From: Nocardia terpenica
GTDB lineage: Bacteria; Actinomycetota; Actinomycetes; Mycobacteriales; Mycobacteriaceae
Assembly: GCF_013186535.1 (NCBI RefSeq)
Contig: NZ_JABMCZ010000002.1
Location: 1,116,001 to 1,180,000, forward strand
Direction: 5' to 3'
Length of the DNA: 64,000 bases
In this document: piece after piece, positions 18,126 to 27,745 of the stretch
Layout: each line of letters starts with the position of its first letter
Numbering within the stretch: position 1 is the stretch's first letter
The notes under the pieces: model-generated
What the model saw: the letters and a program-made list of their open reading frames with translations, nothing else
The model's database searches: none
What the model was told of the DNA's origin: nothing
Position numbers and translations under genes: made by a program

Positions 18126-19076
18126 ATGACGGGCGTTGCGAAATCAGCCGTGTGCGTTCTGGGGACGGGTTTGATCGGCGGATCGGTGCTGCGGGCGGCG
18201 GTCGCGGCGGGCTACGACGCCTGGGGATACAACCGGTCGCATGCCGGGGTGCGGGCCGCGCGGGCGGACGGATTCGACGTCGGCGACGATATCGAGGCCG
18301 TGCTGAAACGCGCCGCCGCGAGCGATGCGCTGATCGTGCTGGGCGTGCCGATGCCCGCCATCGACTCGATCCTGTCGGATGTGCGGCTGCTCGCGCCCGG
18401 CTGCGCGCTCACCGATGTGGTGAGCGTGAAGGCGCCGGTGGCCGCGACGGTGCGCCGCCACGAGCTCGGCGCCCGGTACGTGGGCGGGCATCCGATGGCG
18501 GGGACGGCCGAATCCGGCTGGGCCGCATCCACTCCCGACCTGTTCCGGGGTGCGGCGTGGGCGGTGGGCGTCGATCCGGGCACGCATGTCGAGCCGTGGA
18601 CGCGGGTGGCCCGGCTGGCGCTCGACTGTGGCGCGGTGGTGGTGCCGGTGGTCGCCGACGAACACGACCGGGCGGTCGCACGCATCTCCCATCTGCCGCA
18701 TGTGCTCGCCGAGGCACTGGCGGTGGTCGGCGCGGGCGGCGGCGACCTGGCCCTCGGCCTAGCCGCGGGGTCGTTCCGCGACGGCACCCGGGTGGCCGCC
18801 ACCGCCCCCGACCTGGTCCGGGCCATCTGCGAGCCGAACGCCGCCGCCCTGCTGGACGCCCTGGACGACACCCTGCGCCTGCTCACCGCCGCCCGCGACA
18901 CCCTGGCAACCAACGCCACCCTCGGCGAACTGATCGACGCCGGCTACAGCGAACGCGACCGCTACGACACCCTGCACCGCTGGAACATCACCGATATCCG
19001 CCCCGGAGACCACAATTGGCTCGAGCGCCTACGCGAGGCGGGACAGCGCGGCGGGGTTATCCGCGGGCTGGATTGA
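18126..19076 (+). CDS. tyrA: Prephenate dehydrogenase
   Basis: A 316-aa NAD(P)-dependent enzyme of tyrosine biosynthesis. The Rossmann motif GTGLIGGS lies at about residues 12-19; GGHPMAGTAESG is the substrate-binding block and ISHLPHVLAEAL is the conserved dehydrogenase helix. No ACT or chorismate mutase domain. The ATG at 18126 follows a start-proximal GG-rich region, and the preceding in-frame region is not conserved-looking. Confidence 0.93.
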   Translation: MTGVAKSAVCVLGTGLIGGSVLRAAVAAGYDAWGYNRSHAGVRAARADGFDVGDDIEAVLKRAAASDALIVLGVPMPAIDSILSDVRLLAPGCALTDVVSVKAPVAATVRRHELGARYVGGHPMAGTAESGWAASTPDLFRGAAWAVGVDPGTHVEPWTRVARLALDCGAVVVPVVADEHDRAVARISHLPHVLAEALAVVGAGGGDLALGLAAGSFRDGTRVAATAPDLVRAICEPNAAALLDALDDTLRLLTAARDTLATNATLGELIDAGYSERDRYDTLHRWNITDIRPGDHNWLERLREAGQRGGVIRGLD

Positions 19077-19100
19077 TCCCGGCCAAAAACATGCCGGGAT
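19076..19100. terminator. Hairpin after tyrA
   Basis: Arms ATCCCGGC (19076-19083) and GCCGGGAT (19093-19100) with a 9-nt loop begin at the tyrA stop codon. There is no clear U-tract, so it may be a dispersed-repeat hairpin rather than a classical terminator. Confidence 0.4.
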
Positions 19101-19310
19101 GACGGGGAAGGAATGCCCGAATGACGAAGCGAGGCACGCCGGAGTGACGAGACGAAGCACACCGGGATGACGGGGCGAAGCACACCGGAGTGACGGGGCG
19201 AAGCACACCGGATAGCGAGGCGAAGCACGCCCGGATGACGAGACGAAGCACGCCCGGATGACGAGACGAAGCACGCCCGGATGACGAGACGAAGCACGCC
19301 GGGGTGGCTG
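19092..19310. repeat. Degenerate 23-bp tandem repeat
   Basis: About nine units related to GATGACGAGACGAAGCACGC (20 of 23 bp shown). The last three, starting at 19234, 19257 and 19280, are exact and 23 bp apart; the earlier ones vary (GAAGCACACCGG, GAGTGACGGGGC). It lies between tyrA and the convergent gene at 19353. No start codons or secondary structure beyond the tyrA hairpin are evident. Confidence 0.75.
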
Positions 19311-19352
19311 AGGGGGCCGTGCTCGGGAGGGGCGTGACCGGGGTGGTGGGGG

Positions 19353-19991
19353 TTAGATGCGTTCGGCGAGGCCTGGGTAGTCGAGGAGGAAGCCGTCGGG
19401 GTCGGGGGTGACGGTGGCGCTGGAGACCGGGGACAGGACGTGGATGCCGTGGGGGCCGCTGGAGTAGGTGAGGCTTGCTTCCTGGACCAGGAGGTCGGGG
19501 AGGCGGACGTAGACCACGGGGACCTGCATTTCGCCTGCCGAGTGGGCCAGGCCGTAGCGGCGGATGGGGAGGGTGTTGAAGAACGGGCTCAGGACCACGT
19601 CGACGTCTTGGGCGCCGCCGAAGGTGGAGCGCACGTGGGTGCCGCCGGCGTCGATGAGCCAGTAGTTCTCCTCGTCGCGGGCGATCGAGGCGTGCCGCTC
19701 CCCCGACGCGACGGTGCTGCGCAGCGAGAGCCGCTTGGTCTGGCCGCTCTCGTCGGTGACCAGGTCGTAGGAGGCGCTGAAGGCCGGGTGATCTTCGCAC
19801 TCCCCCGCGATGATCCGGCCCGAGGCGCGAATCCGATTGCCGGTGAGGATCACTCGCACCGACTCCATGCGGGACGCGTTGTGCGCCCGCCAGGTGAGGA
19901 TCGCCGGCCAGCGCGATGCCGGCGCCGCCGTCTCGATATTTCCGTCGTTCGCCTGGGCGGCCGTCGAATTGCCCGGGGCTGGATTGCTCAC
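19353..19991 (-). CDS. Putative glycolipid-binding family protein
   Basis: A 212-aa soluble protein fitting the putative glycolipid-binding family (PF06475 type): N-terminal WRAHNASRMESVRVILTGN, central DLVTDESGQTKRLSLRST and C-terminal LLVQEASLTYSSGPHG. A beta-rich fold is expected. The start is taken at GTG 19991 after GGAGGG; the longer ORF has a low-complexity arginine-rich leader unlike the family. Its actual ligand is unknown. Confidence 0.7.
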   Translation of the reverse strand: MSNPAPGNSTAAQANDGNIETAAPASRWPAILTWRAHNASRMESVRVILTGNRIRASGRIIAGECEDHPAFSASYDLVTDESGQTKRLSLRSTVASGERHASIARDEENYWLIDAGGTHVRSTFGGAQDVDVVLSPFFNTLPIRRYGLAHSAGEMQVPVVYVRLPDLLVQEASLTYSSGPHGIHVLSPVSSATVTPDPDGFLLDYPGLAERI

Positions 19992-20122
19992 CCCTCCACC
20001 GTAGGCGACGCGCGCCCCGACACCCGCGCGGCGGGCCACGCCGAACCCGCACCGCCGTGTCGCGCCCGAGTCACCGGCCGACGCCGCGCAAACCCGCAGT
20101 GAATCGAGCCGAGCCGTCGCAT

Positions 20123-22039
20123 CTACACCAGCGACTCGCGCCACGCCGTATGCAACGTGGCGAATCGGCCTGTGGCGGCGACCAAGTCGTCGGGGCTGCC
20201 GTCCTCGACGATGCGCCCGGCCTCCATGACCAGGACGCGATCGGCGATGGCGACGGTGGACAGGCGGTGGGCGATGATGACGGCGGTGCGGTCGCGCAGG
20301 ACGGTCTCCAGGGCGCGCTGGACCTGCCGTTCACCGGGGATGTCCAGGCTGGAGGTGGCCTCGTCGAGCACGATCACCGCCGGGTCGGCCAGAAACACTC
20401 GCGCGAAGGCCACCAGCTGACGCTGGCCCGCGGACAGGCGGCCGCCGCGCTTGCGCACGTCGGTGTCGAAGCCCTCGGGCAGCGACATCACGAAGTCGTG
20501 GAGCCCGACCGCGCGGGCCGCGGCCCGGACCTCCGCCATGGTCGCCTCGGGTTTGCCGAGGCGGATATTGTCGGCCACCGAGCCGGAGAACAGATACGAC
20601 TCCTGGGTCACCATCGCGATCGCGCGGCGCAGATCGGCATCAGACAGCTCGCGCAGGTCGACCCCGTCCAGCCGCACCGAGCCGCCGGACGGGTCGTAGA
20701 ACCGGGCGATGAGCTTGGCCAGCGTCGACTTCCCGGCACCGGTCGCACCGACCAGCGCGACCACCTGCCCGGCCGGGACGGTGAGCGAGAAGCGCGGCAG
20801 CACCGGGCCTTTCCCGCCCTCGACCGGTATCTCACTGCCGCCCTGATCCGTTCGGGACGGATACGCGAAATACGTGTCCACCAGCCGTATCTCACCGCGC
20901 GGGTCCGGCAGCGGTCGAGGGTCGGCCGGTTCGACCACCGACGGGCGCTCTTCCAGCACACCGGAGATCCGCTCCAGCGCCGCGGCCGCGGACTGGTAGG
21001 AGTTGAACACCTGCGCCAGCTCGTCCAGCGGGCCGTAGAACTGCCGCAGATACAGCAGGAACGCCGCCAGCACGCCGATCTCGGTGTGGCCGTGGATGAC
21101 TCGCCACGCGCCGACCAGCAGGATCACCACCGTGGTGGCATTGCTGATCGCCCGCACCAGGCCGATGTAGTTCGCCATCCCGCGCAACGCACCGGCATTG
21201 GCGCCGCGGTACTCGTCGTCCTCGTCGGCGAGCAGGGTCTCGTTGCGCTGCTCGCGCCGGAACGCCTGGACCGCGCGCATACCACCCATGGTCTCGACGA
21301 AGTGCACCACGACCTTGGCGATCGCGCTGCGGGTTTGCCGATACTCGGCGCGCTGGCGCCGCTGCGCCCAGCGCGTGACGAATATCAGCGGCACGAATCC
21401 GGCCAGCACCACCAGGGCCAGCGGCAGGTCCAGCCAGAGCAGGATGACCGCGATGGTGAGCACCGACAGGATCGCGCTCAGCGCGTCGTTGATGGCCCGC
21501 TCCAGCAGGTCTTCCAGCGATTCCAGGTCGCTGGTGAGCCGGGCGACGATCTTGCCCGAGGTGTAGTTCTCGTGGAAGGCCACCGACAGCCGCTGCGCGT
21601 GGTCGAACACCCGCATGCGCAGGTCGAACAGCACCCGCTGGCTCAGCCGCCCCGAGACGCGCACGAACAGGAATGTGCTCAGCCCGTCCAGCAGCGCGGC
21701 GCCCGCGACCCCGGCGACCGAGACGATCAGCGGCGTCCAGTCCCCGGCCCGCGCGCGGCCGACGCCGGTGTCGAGCCCGTGCGCCACGAACAGCGGCGCC
21801 GCCACCATCGCGGCATTGCCCACGACCACCAGCGCCAGCGTCGCCAGCGCCGCCAGCCGGTACGGCCGCACCAGCGACCACAGCAGCCGCCGCGAGCGGG
21901 CGGCCAGGGCCAGGTTCACCGCGTCGGTGGCCTCGGTGTCCTCGGAGGCGACGCCGTGCCAATCCTCCTCCGCCACTGGAGTGTTCGCGTCAACCGTGGC
22001 GAGCGCCGACTTCGGCGATTCGGGCGGAGTCGATCCCAT
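20123..22039 (-). CDS. ABC exporter half-transporter (canonical site)
   Basis: About 638 aa: six-helix ABC membrane domain (residues about 60-340) followed by a nucleotide-binding domain with Walker A GATGAGKST, a diverged signature (LSAGQRQ), Walker B VIVLDEATSSLD and H-loop IIAHRLS. The catalytic Glu is present. ATG 22039 or 22048 may start it; it overlaps the upstream half-transporter gene by about 50 bp. With that gene it forms a heterodimeric multidrug/lipid-type exporter. Confidence 0.88.
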   Translation of the reverse strand: MGSTPPESPKSALATVDANTPVAEEDWHGVASEDTEATDAVNLALAARSRRLLWSLVRPYRLAALATLALVVVGNAAMVAAPLFVAHGLDTGVGRARAGDWTPLIVSVAGVAGAALLDGLSTFLFVRVSGRLSQRVLFDLRMRVFDHAQRLSVAFHENYTSGKIVARLTSDLESLEDLLERAINDALSAILSVLTIAVILLWLDLPLALVVLAGFVPLIFVTRWAQRRQRAEYRQTRSAIAKVVVHFVETMGGMRAVQAFRREQRNETLLADEDDEYRGANAGALRGMANYIGLVRAISNATTVVILLVGAWRVIHGHTEIGVLAAFLLYLRQFYGPLDELAQVFNSYQSAAAALERISGVLEERPSVVEPADPRPLPDPRGEIRLVDTYFAYPSRTDQGGSEIPVEGGKGPVLPRFSLTVPAGQVVALVGATGAGKSTLAKLIARFYDPSGGSVRLDGVDLRELSDADLRRAIAMVTQESYLFSGSVADNIRLGKPEATMAEVRAAARAVGLHDFVMSLPEGFDTDVRKRGGRLSAGQRQLVAFARVFLADPAVIVLDEATSSLDIPGERQVQRALETVLRDRTAVIIAHRLSTVAIADRVLVMEAGRIVEDGSPDDLVAATGRFATLHTAWRESLV

Positions 22040-23855
22040 CGTCCACACCTCCCATCAGTTCGCGATAGCGGGGACAGGTTTCCAGCAGCCGCTCGTGCGG
22101 GCCGTCGGCGATGATGCGGCCGCCGTCGAGCACCGCGACCCGGTCGGCCCAGGCGGCGGTGGAGGGCCGGTGGGCGACCAGCAGCACGGTGGCCCCGGCC
22201 AGCGCCGTCCGCAGCCGGGCCTGCACCTGCTCCTCGGTGGACACGTCCAGCGCCGACAGCGGGTCGTCCAGGACCACGATGTGACCGCCCGGCCGTTTCT
22301 GCCGGTCCAGCACCGCGCGGGCCAGCGCCAGCCGCTGCCGCTGCCCGCCGGACAGGCTCAGGCCCTGCTCACCGATGCGGGTGCGGATGCCCCACGGCAG
22401 CTCGTCGACGAAGTCGGCGGCGTGGGCGACCTCGAGCGCGGCCCGCACCTGCTCGAGCGTGGCGTTCGGGTAGCCGAGCGTGATGTTCTCGCGCACGCTC
22501 GCCGAGAACAGCACCGGATCCTCGAAGGCGACCGACACCATCGACCGCAGCTCGGTCAGCCGCAGCGACCGGATGTCCACGCCGTCGACGGTCACCGCGC
22601 CCGCGGACACGTCGAATAGCCGCGGCACCAGCCCCAGCACCGCCGACTTACCGCTGCCGGTGGCGCCGACCAGCGCGACGATCTCGCCGGGCCGGATCCG
22701 CAGCGAAATATGCCGCAGCAGATCGTGTTCGGCGTCGGGGAAGCGGAAACACACGTCCTCGAACCGCAATTCGCCCCGCAGCGGCGACGGCGGCGGCACC
22801 GGCCGGTCCGGATCGGCGATCTCGACGGGGGTGTCGATGATCTCCCAGTACCGGTCGGCGGCCGTGCGGGCATGGTTCAGCTCGGCGAGCAGAAAGCCCA
22901 GACCCACGATCGGCCACTGCAGATAGGTGGCCAGCGTGATGCCCGCGACCAGCGTGCCGAGCGTCATCTCGCCCTGGACCAGCAGGTAGCCGCCGACGGC
23001 GAGCGCGGCCCCGATCCCCAACTCGGACAACGTGTTCAGCGCCGTCCACAGCCGGGCGTCCAGCCGCACCTTGACCATCTCCAAATCGCGCAGCTCCTCG
23101 GCCTGCTCGCGGAACCGGCGCGCGAACCAGGGGCCGCGGCCGAACGCCTTGAGCACCCGGATGCCCTGCGCGGACTCCTCGACGGTGGTGGCGAGGTCGC
23201 CCGCCTGGTCCTGCGCGGCCCGCGAGGCGCGGCTGTAGGCCTGCTCGAACCAGCGCGCGAGCAGCACCAGCGGCACCGCGATGAACAGCTCGACCACGCC
23301 GATCTGCCAGCTGAACGCGAACAGGATGACGATTCCGGCGGCGATCGTCGCGATCAGCGCCACCAGCGACGGCGCCACGAACGCGAAGAACCGGCGCAGC
23401 GTGGACATGTCGGTGATGGCGCGGGAGGTCAGCTGACCGGACTCCATGCCGTCGTGCACGCCGACCGACAGGGTCTGCAACTGCCGGAAAAGCTTGCCGC
23501 GCAACCGAATCTCCAGCTCGGCGGAGGGCCGGGAGATGACCCACCGGCGGGCCCACGCGCACACCGTATTGCCGAACGAGAGCGCGGCGACCACCAGCAG
23601 CGGCCACCACAGCGCGCCGAATCGATGCGCGGCCACCGGGCCGTCCACGATGCGCGCGGTCTGCACCGGCAGCAGAACGTCGCAGAGCATGCCCAACCCG
23701 GACAGTCCGGCGCTGGCGAACAGGGCACGCCGGTAGTTCCGGATATCCGGCCATAATCGCCGCAGCGGACCCTGGCGCGAATTCGCGGTCGGCGGCGGCG
23801 TTTTCGTACTGTCGGCCTCCGTTTCGGACGAGGCATCGGACAGCGCGACGGACAC
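21990..23855 (-). CDS. ABC exporter half-transporter (degenerate site)
   Basis: About 621 aa, membrane domain then nucleotide-binding domain. Walker A is GATGSGKSA, the signature is canonical LSGGQRQR, but Walker B reads VVLDDPLSALD, with Asp where the catalytic Glu should be. The partner gene has the canonical Glu and a diverged signature: the complementary arrangement of asymmetric heterodimeric exporters of the BmrCD/TM287-288 kind. GTG 23855 is chosen for the GGGGGAGAAG site 5 nt upstream. Confidence 0.88.
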   Translation of the reverse strand: MSVALSDASSETEADSTKTPPPTANSRQGPLRRLWPDIRNYRRALFASAGLSGLGMLCDVLLPVQTARIVDGPVAAHRFGALWWPLLVVAALSFGNTVCAWARRWVISRPSAELEIRLRGKLFRQLQTLSVGVHDGMESGQLTSRAITDMSTLRRFFAFVAPSLVALIATIAAGIVILFAFSWQIGVVELFIAVPLVLLARWFEQAYSRASRAAQDQAGDLATTVEESAQGIRVLKAFGRGPWFARRFREQAEELRDLEMVKVRLDARLWTALNTLSELGIGAALAVGGYLLVQGEMTLGTLVAGITLATYLQWPIVGLGFLLAELNHARTAADRYWEIIDTPVEIADPDRPVPPPSPLRGELRFEDVCFRFPDAEHDLLRHISLRIRPGEIVALVGATGSGKSAVLGLVPRLFDVSAGAVTVDGVDIRSLRLTELRSMVSVAFEDPVLFSASVRENITLGYPNATLEQVRAALEVAHAADFVDELPWGIRTRIGEQGLSLSGGQRQRLALARAVLDRQKRPGGHIVVLDDPLSALDVSTEEQVQARLRTALAGATVLLVAHRPSTAAWADRVAVLDGGRIIADGPHERLLETCPRYRELMGGVDDGIDSARIAEVGARHG

Positions 23856-24046
23856 GGCTTCTCCCCCTTCGTCGTTCGCAAGATTGGGCCCACCCACGGG
23901 CACTGGGGCGGCCGCACAGCTCGCACCGGGGTACGAGCTTCCAGGCTGCCAGCTGCCGCCACTCCCGCCAACTCATTTTCGCGCGGGGCACCGACAGGTT
24001 CTCGGAGACGACGAACGGTTACCTCACCGCCGCACCGGCGGCGGCG

Positions 24047-24823
24047 TCACAGCCAGGCGGGCAGGGTGGGCAGGTCGCCGCCCAGTCCGGCGCCGTCGGA
24101 GCGGCCGAGCAGCCAGGCCAGCACGAGGGCGGCCGGACCGGTGACGGTGGTGGTCGGCGCGGGGCCGACGGTGGCGGCATAGCCGGTGTCGGTGGTCTCG
24201 ATCGCGAAGGTGGGCGGCGGCGGTTCCGAGGGGTCGGAGGTCATCGGCTTGGCGTCCGCGGGGCGGTTGGTGGCGGCGGCGCGGTCGAACTTCTCCACCA
24301 CCTCCGGCAGCAGCCGGGCCACGAAGGGCGCGGGCCAATCCGTGGGCCCGTAGCCGAGATTCAGGTCGACGTGGTGAATCTCTATCTCGCGCAACCGAAG
24401 CCACGGCACCACCGACGCGGCCAGTTCCTTGCCGGTGCGGGCGCGCACCACCACGGGCCAGCGGTCGGCGGGCATGGTGCGCGCCAGGGCCAGGAAGCGG
24501 TCCGATGCGGCGCGCAGGTCGGTGCGCTGCTCGGCCATCGAGCGCGGGGCCCCGGTCTCGATATCGGAGTCGCGCAGGTATGCGCTTGCGTACTGCGGGG
24601 TTTCGATGCCGGTGCGGGCCCACAGCAGCAGGTTCACCAGGCCGTCGGCATTGCGCGCCAGGTGGGCCAGGATGTGGCCGCGGGTCCAGCCGGGGCACAG
24701 GGTCGGCGCGGGGACATCGTCGTCCCCGAGTGTCTCGATCGCGTCGAGCAGGCGCCGGGTGGCCTCGTCGACGGTGTCGAGCAGGATGGAGTGCTCGGTG
24801 AGCTCCGGCGCATCGCTGGTCAC
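24047..24823 (-). CDS. Maleylpyruvate isomerase family mycothiol-dependent enzyme
   Basis: A 258-aa DinB-like four-helix protein of the MDMPI family. The N-terminal block CPGWTRGHILAHLARNADGL carries the metal-binding His; EIEIHHVDLNLGYGPTDWP carries the second and third His. A small C-terminal SCP2-like domain follows. These use mycothiol as thiol cofactor in actinomycetes; the real substrate cannot be read from context. Confidence 0.85.
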   Translation of the reverse strand: MTSDAPELTEHSILLDTVDEATRRLLDAIETLGDDDVPAPTLCPGWTRGHILAHLARNADGLVNLLLWARTGIETPQYASAYLRDSDIETGAPRSMAEQRTDLRAASDRFLALARTMPADRWPVVVRARTGKELAASVVPWLRLREIEIHHVDLNLGYGPTDWPAPFVARLLPEVVEKFDRAAATNRPADAKPMTSDPSEPPPPTFAIETTDTGYAATVGPAPTTTVTGPAALVLAWLLGRSDGAGLGGDLPTLPAWL

Positions 24824-24979
24824 GAATCGACCCTACTCATCGCGCCACGACCGCGCTTCCCGAATTCGACACGCCATGGCCGGATGTGACCGGAATCGGT
24901 CGGCGGATGCGCCGGATTCTCAGGATTTACCGATATGGCGCACGGACCCCTACCAGCCGGGGTTGCGATCGTGGGAGGC

Positions 24980-25114
24980 ATGAACACCGTTGTCGAAGTC
25001 CTCGTCCTTGCCATGGCGCTGGCGGTCTTCGCCGCTATGGCCGTGTCCGGCGCCGTCGCCGCGGCGGCCCCGCGCTCGCTGGTGGCGGCGAAGGTTCGCC
25101 CGCCCCGTCGCTGA
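24980..25114 (+). CDS. Possible small membrane protein, 44 aa
   Basis: A short frame with GGGAGG 3-8 nt before its ATG. It encodes one hydrophobic helix (VLVLAMALAVFAAMAVSGAV) and a basic tail ending RPPRR. Its 3' half overlaps the end of the convergent DUF998 gene, so it could be a chance frame. Confidence 0.35.
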   Translation: MNTVVEVLVLAMALAVFAAMAVSGAVAAAAPRSLVAAKVRPPRR

Positions 25115-25826
25115 CCCGTTCCGCCACCCAGATCTGCACCCCGAGAGCGACCAGCCACAGCGTCATCGATCCGACCTGGATCCGCTGGGCGATACCGAGC
25201 GCGTAGTTGCCGGGCAAATTGTCGGCCACCAGCATCCACGCCGTGACCGCCGACCCGAGTATCAGAATCCACAGCCCCGAGTGCCGCAGAATCGGCCAGC
25301 GGCGGTAGCGGAACGCCGCCACGCTGAAACCGATCATGGCCACGAATATCGCCGTCACCGCGACCGTACTGGTCAGTGCGTGAATTTGGTGCAGCTGCGG
25401 GAACAATCCGCTGTCCTTGGTCGGGCAGGGATCGGGCCTACACGGCCGTAGCGGCCACTGCGCGTCGGCGATCGTGGCCGCGCCGAAGACTCCGAGCGCC
25501 ACCCACGCGATCGTGGATAATCGCCGCCGCGAGAACGCATACAACCCGCCCACCGCCGCGACCAGCGCCAATGTGCCGGTGACGGTGTCGGCGGTGGAGA
25601 ACACCCAGCCGTAGGGGCGGCCCTGGGCGTCGAGTTCGCTGAGGAACGAGCGGATCGGATTCAGCCCGACCGGAAGCACGAATTCCAGCACCCACGACGA
25701 GTAGCTCACGCCCGCGATGGCCACGGCCGCCGCGATCCACCATCGCAGCGGGCGGGGGTGGCGGCGCGTCGGCGAGTGGTCTCGCTCCACCGGGGCGAGT
25801 GTCCGCCTGCGCTCGGACGTCGTCAT
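25035..25826 (-). CDS. DUF998 family membrane protein
   Basis: A 263-aa protein with about six hydrophobic helices and the DUF998 pattern: N-terminal FVLPVGLNPIRSFLSELDAQ, then a central histidine region FPQLHQIHALTS. The C-terminal 25 residues are Pro/Arg-rich and cytoplasmic. Function unknown. Monocistronic between vsr and the small frame at 24980. Confidence 0.8.
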   Translation of the reverse strand: MTTSERRRTLAPVERDHSPTRRHPRPLRWWIAAAVAIAGVSYSSWVLEFVLPVGLNPIRSFLSELDAQGRPYGWVFSTADTVTGTLALVAAVGGLYAFSRRRLSTIAWVALGVFGAATIADAQWPLRPCRPDPCPTKDSGLFPQLHQIHALTSTVAVTAIFVAMIGFSVAAFRYRRWPILRHSGLWILILGSAVTAWMLVADNLPGNYALGIAQRIQVGSMTLWLVALGVQIWVAERVSDGAGEPSPPPASAGPPRRRRRTRP

Positions 25827-25902
25827 GGCTCTCGTTTCGTAAGTTCGTCGGCTCCGGCCGCGTGCCGAACGGTCGGTCGCCTCGGCCCCCTTCCATCATG
25901 GC

Positions 25903-26361
25903 TCAGCTATCCGACAGCACAGCCTGTATGCGGTCGGCCGCGTCGGCGGCGGGTTCGTGTTCCCAGACTCGGACCACCGTCCATCCGGCGGCGGCCAAAC
26001 GGGCGTCGGTGTCCCGGTCGCGAGACACGTTCCCGGCCAATTTCGTCGCCCACCACTCGGCATTGTTCTTGGGATAGGTGGCGTGCTCCGGACAGCGGTG
26101 CCAGAAGCAGCCGTCGACGTAGACGGCCACCCGGCGGCGGGGGAACACCAGATCGGCCCGTCGGCGCAGTCCGGCCAGCGGGGTGCGATCGACGAAGAAG
26201 CGGAAGCCGCGGCGATGCAACTCCTTGCGGAGCGCGATCTCCGGGGCTGTCCCGGCGCGACGCTGCCGCGACATCCGAGCGCTGGTGGCCGCGTCGGTGG
26301 CCGGTCGTCCGGAGCTCACCCATGCCTCTTCCAGCGCCCGGACCGGCGTAGATGTTCCCAT
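25903..26361 (-). CDS. vsr: Very short patch repair endonuclease
   Basis: A 152-aa Vsr-type endonuclease that nicks T:G mismatches created by deamination of 5-methylcytosine. Family blocks visible: TAPEIALRKELHRRGFRF, RRADLVFPRRRVAVYVDGCF (catalytic Asp), WHRC (zinc ligands) and GWTVVRVWEHE. The start may instead be at the internal Met of MSRQRRAGTAP. It directly follows the C5 cytosine methyltransferase, the usual pairing. Confidence 0.88.
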   Translation of the reverse strand: MGTSTPVRALEEAWVSSGRPATDAATSARMSRQRRAGTAPEIALRKELHRRGFRFFVDRTPLAGLRRRADLVFPRRRVAVYVDGCFWHRCPEHATYPKNNAEWWATKLAGNVSRDRDTDARLAAAGWTVVRVWEHEPAADAADRIQAVLSDS

Positions 26362-26404
26362 CCGAAAAGTATGTGAGCGGGATTATTAGGTCTTCGTGAG
26401 GTTT

Positions 26405-27562
26405 TCACGCCGCCTCCTGTGGCATGCCTCCCATTCGGAGGAGATGGTTCTGGACTTCCACGATGAAGCCGGGCGGGAAGCGCAGTGTGCCGCGGGCGGC
26501 GCGGCGCAGGAAACCCGCGGCGGCGCGGGCGGACAGCAGGCGCGCGTCCTCGAGGAACCACTGCAGGTCCTCGTACGGCTCGTGCACGGGCCAGGTGGAG
26601 ACCGGCACGCGGCGGGCGGTTCCGGCGCGGCCCCAGGCGGCGGTCGGCCAGCGGGTGCCGGTCAGCGGGAGGTCGTCGGGGAAGGTGTCGGCGGTGGGCG
26701 TGGCCAAGCGGCCGCCGATCCATTCGGCCATGCGCACGCTCACGGCATTGCCGACCAGCTTCCAGCGGTGGCCCGGCCGGATGCCCGGGGCGGTGAGCGC
26801 GGGGGCGGTCCAGTCGCGGGAAAAGCCTTGCAGCCGTTCGGCGTCGGTGATGCCCGGGGTAACGATCTCGCCGGAGGGCAGGCGCACCGCGGGCGGGCTG
26901 GCGATGCCGAGGGCGGAGCCGCCCTTCAGGGTCGGCACCGCGTTGACCGCCCAGCCGAGCCCGCGCACGCCCTCGGTCCAGTAGAAGCCGCACGGGTCGG
27001 TCTCGGGATTGCCGATCACCCGCGGACCGGCGTCGGGGCCGAACAGCACCGGGCGCGGATCCTCGGTGCGCGAGGCCAGCATCAGCACCCGCTGCCGCCG
27101 CTGCGGCAGCCCGAACGCCCGCGCGTCCACCACCCGGTAGGCCCAGGTGTATCCGAGTTCGTCCAGGGCGGCGGTGATGTGCCGCATCGCCTGCCCCTGT
27201 CCGAGCTGCAGCATGAACGGCACGTTCTCGATCAGCAGCCACCGCGGCCCCCGCTTGCGCCGCACCAGCCGGAACACCTCGTCCACCAAACCCGAACGCG
27301 CCCCGGTGATTCCGGCGGTCCGCCCCGCCTGCGACAGGTCCTGGCAGGGAAATCCGGCGGCCACCAGCTCCGTTCCCGCCGGCAGCGCCCGCAGCCGGGT
27401 GACATCCCCGTGCACCTCGACCCCCGGAAACCGCGCCGACAGCACGGCCTGCGCCCCCGGCTCGATCTCGCACAGCAGCTCGCTCTCCCACCCGTGCGCA
27501 CCGAGCCCGAGCTCGAGTCCGCCGATCCCGGCGAACAGCCCGACCATCCGCGCGCCCGTCAC
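26405..27562 (-). CDS. DNA (cytosine-5) methyltransferase
   Basis: A 385-aa C5 methyltransferase: motif I LFAGIGGLELGL (SAM binding), motif IV GFPCQDLSQAG with the catalytic Cys, motif VI ENVP, motif VIII LPQRRQRVLML and C-terminal KLVGNAVSVRMAEW (IX-X). GTG 27562 is chosen because AGAGGACGG precedes it. No cognate restriction endonuclease is visible nearby; the only partner is vsr, so it behaves like an orphan or partial restriction-modification unit beside the tRNA-Arg integration hotspot. Confidence 0.88.
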   Translation of the reverse strand: MTGARMVGLFAGIGGLELGLGAHGWESELLCEIEPGAQAVLSARFPGVEVHGDVTRLRALPAGTELVAAGFPCQDLSQAGRTAGITGARSGLVDEVFRLVRRKRGPRWLLIENVPFMLQLGQGQAMRHITAALDELGYTWAYRVVDARAFGLPQRRQRVLMLASRTEDPRPVLFGPDAGPRVIGNPETDPCGFYWTEGVRGLGWAVNAVPTLKGGSALGIASPPAVRLPSGEIVTPGITDAERLQGFSRDWTAPALTAPGIRPGHRWKLVGNAVSVRMAEWIGGRLATPTADTFPDDLPLTGTRWPTAAWGRAGTARRVPVSTWPVHEPYEDLQWFLEDARLLSARAAAGFLRRAARGTLRFPPGFIVEVQNHLLRMGGMPQEAA

Positions 27563-27745
27563 ACCCGTCCTCTCACTCTGGTCTAGGCGGGCACCCATCG
27601 CACCCGGATGTAGCACGTTACTCGAGCGCGTGGGAGTAGTCAGCGATCAACACCGCGCGGGCGATGGTTCATCCGCTGCGCGGGGCTGCGGGCGGGACGA
27701 AAAGCCCGGCGGGGCAAGGGGAGCCGTGTCGTCGACGACAAGAAT

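Noticed and set aside
19092..19310. CRISPR array
   Set aside because: Units are contiguous 23-bp tandem repeats without unique spacers, and no cas gene is nearby.
24980..25114. Confident call of a 44-aa membrane protein
   Set aside because: Kept only at low confidence because half of it overlaps a convergent gene and no homologue could be checked.
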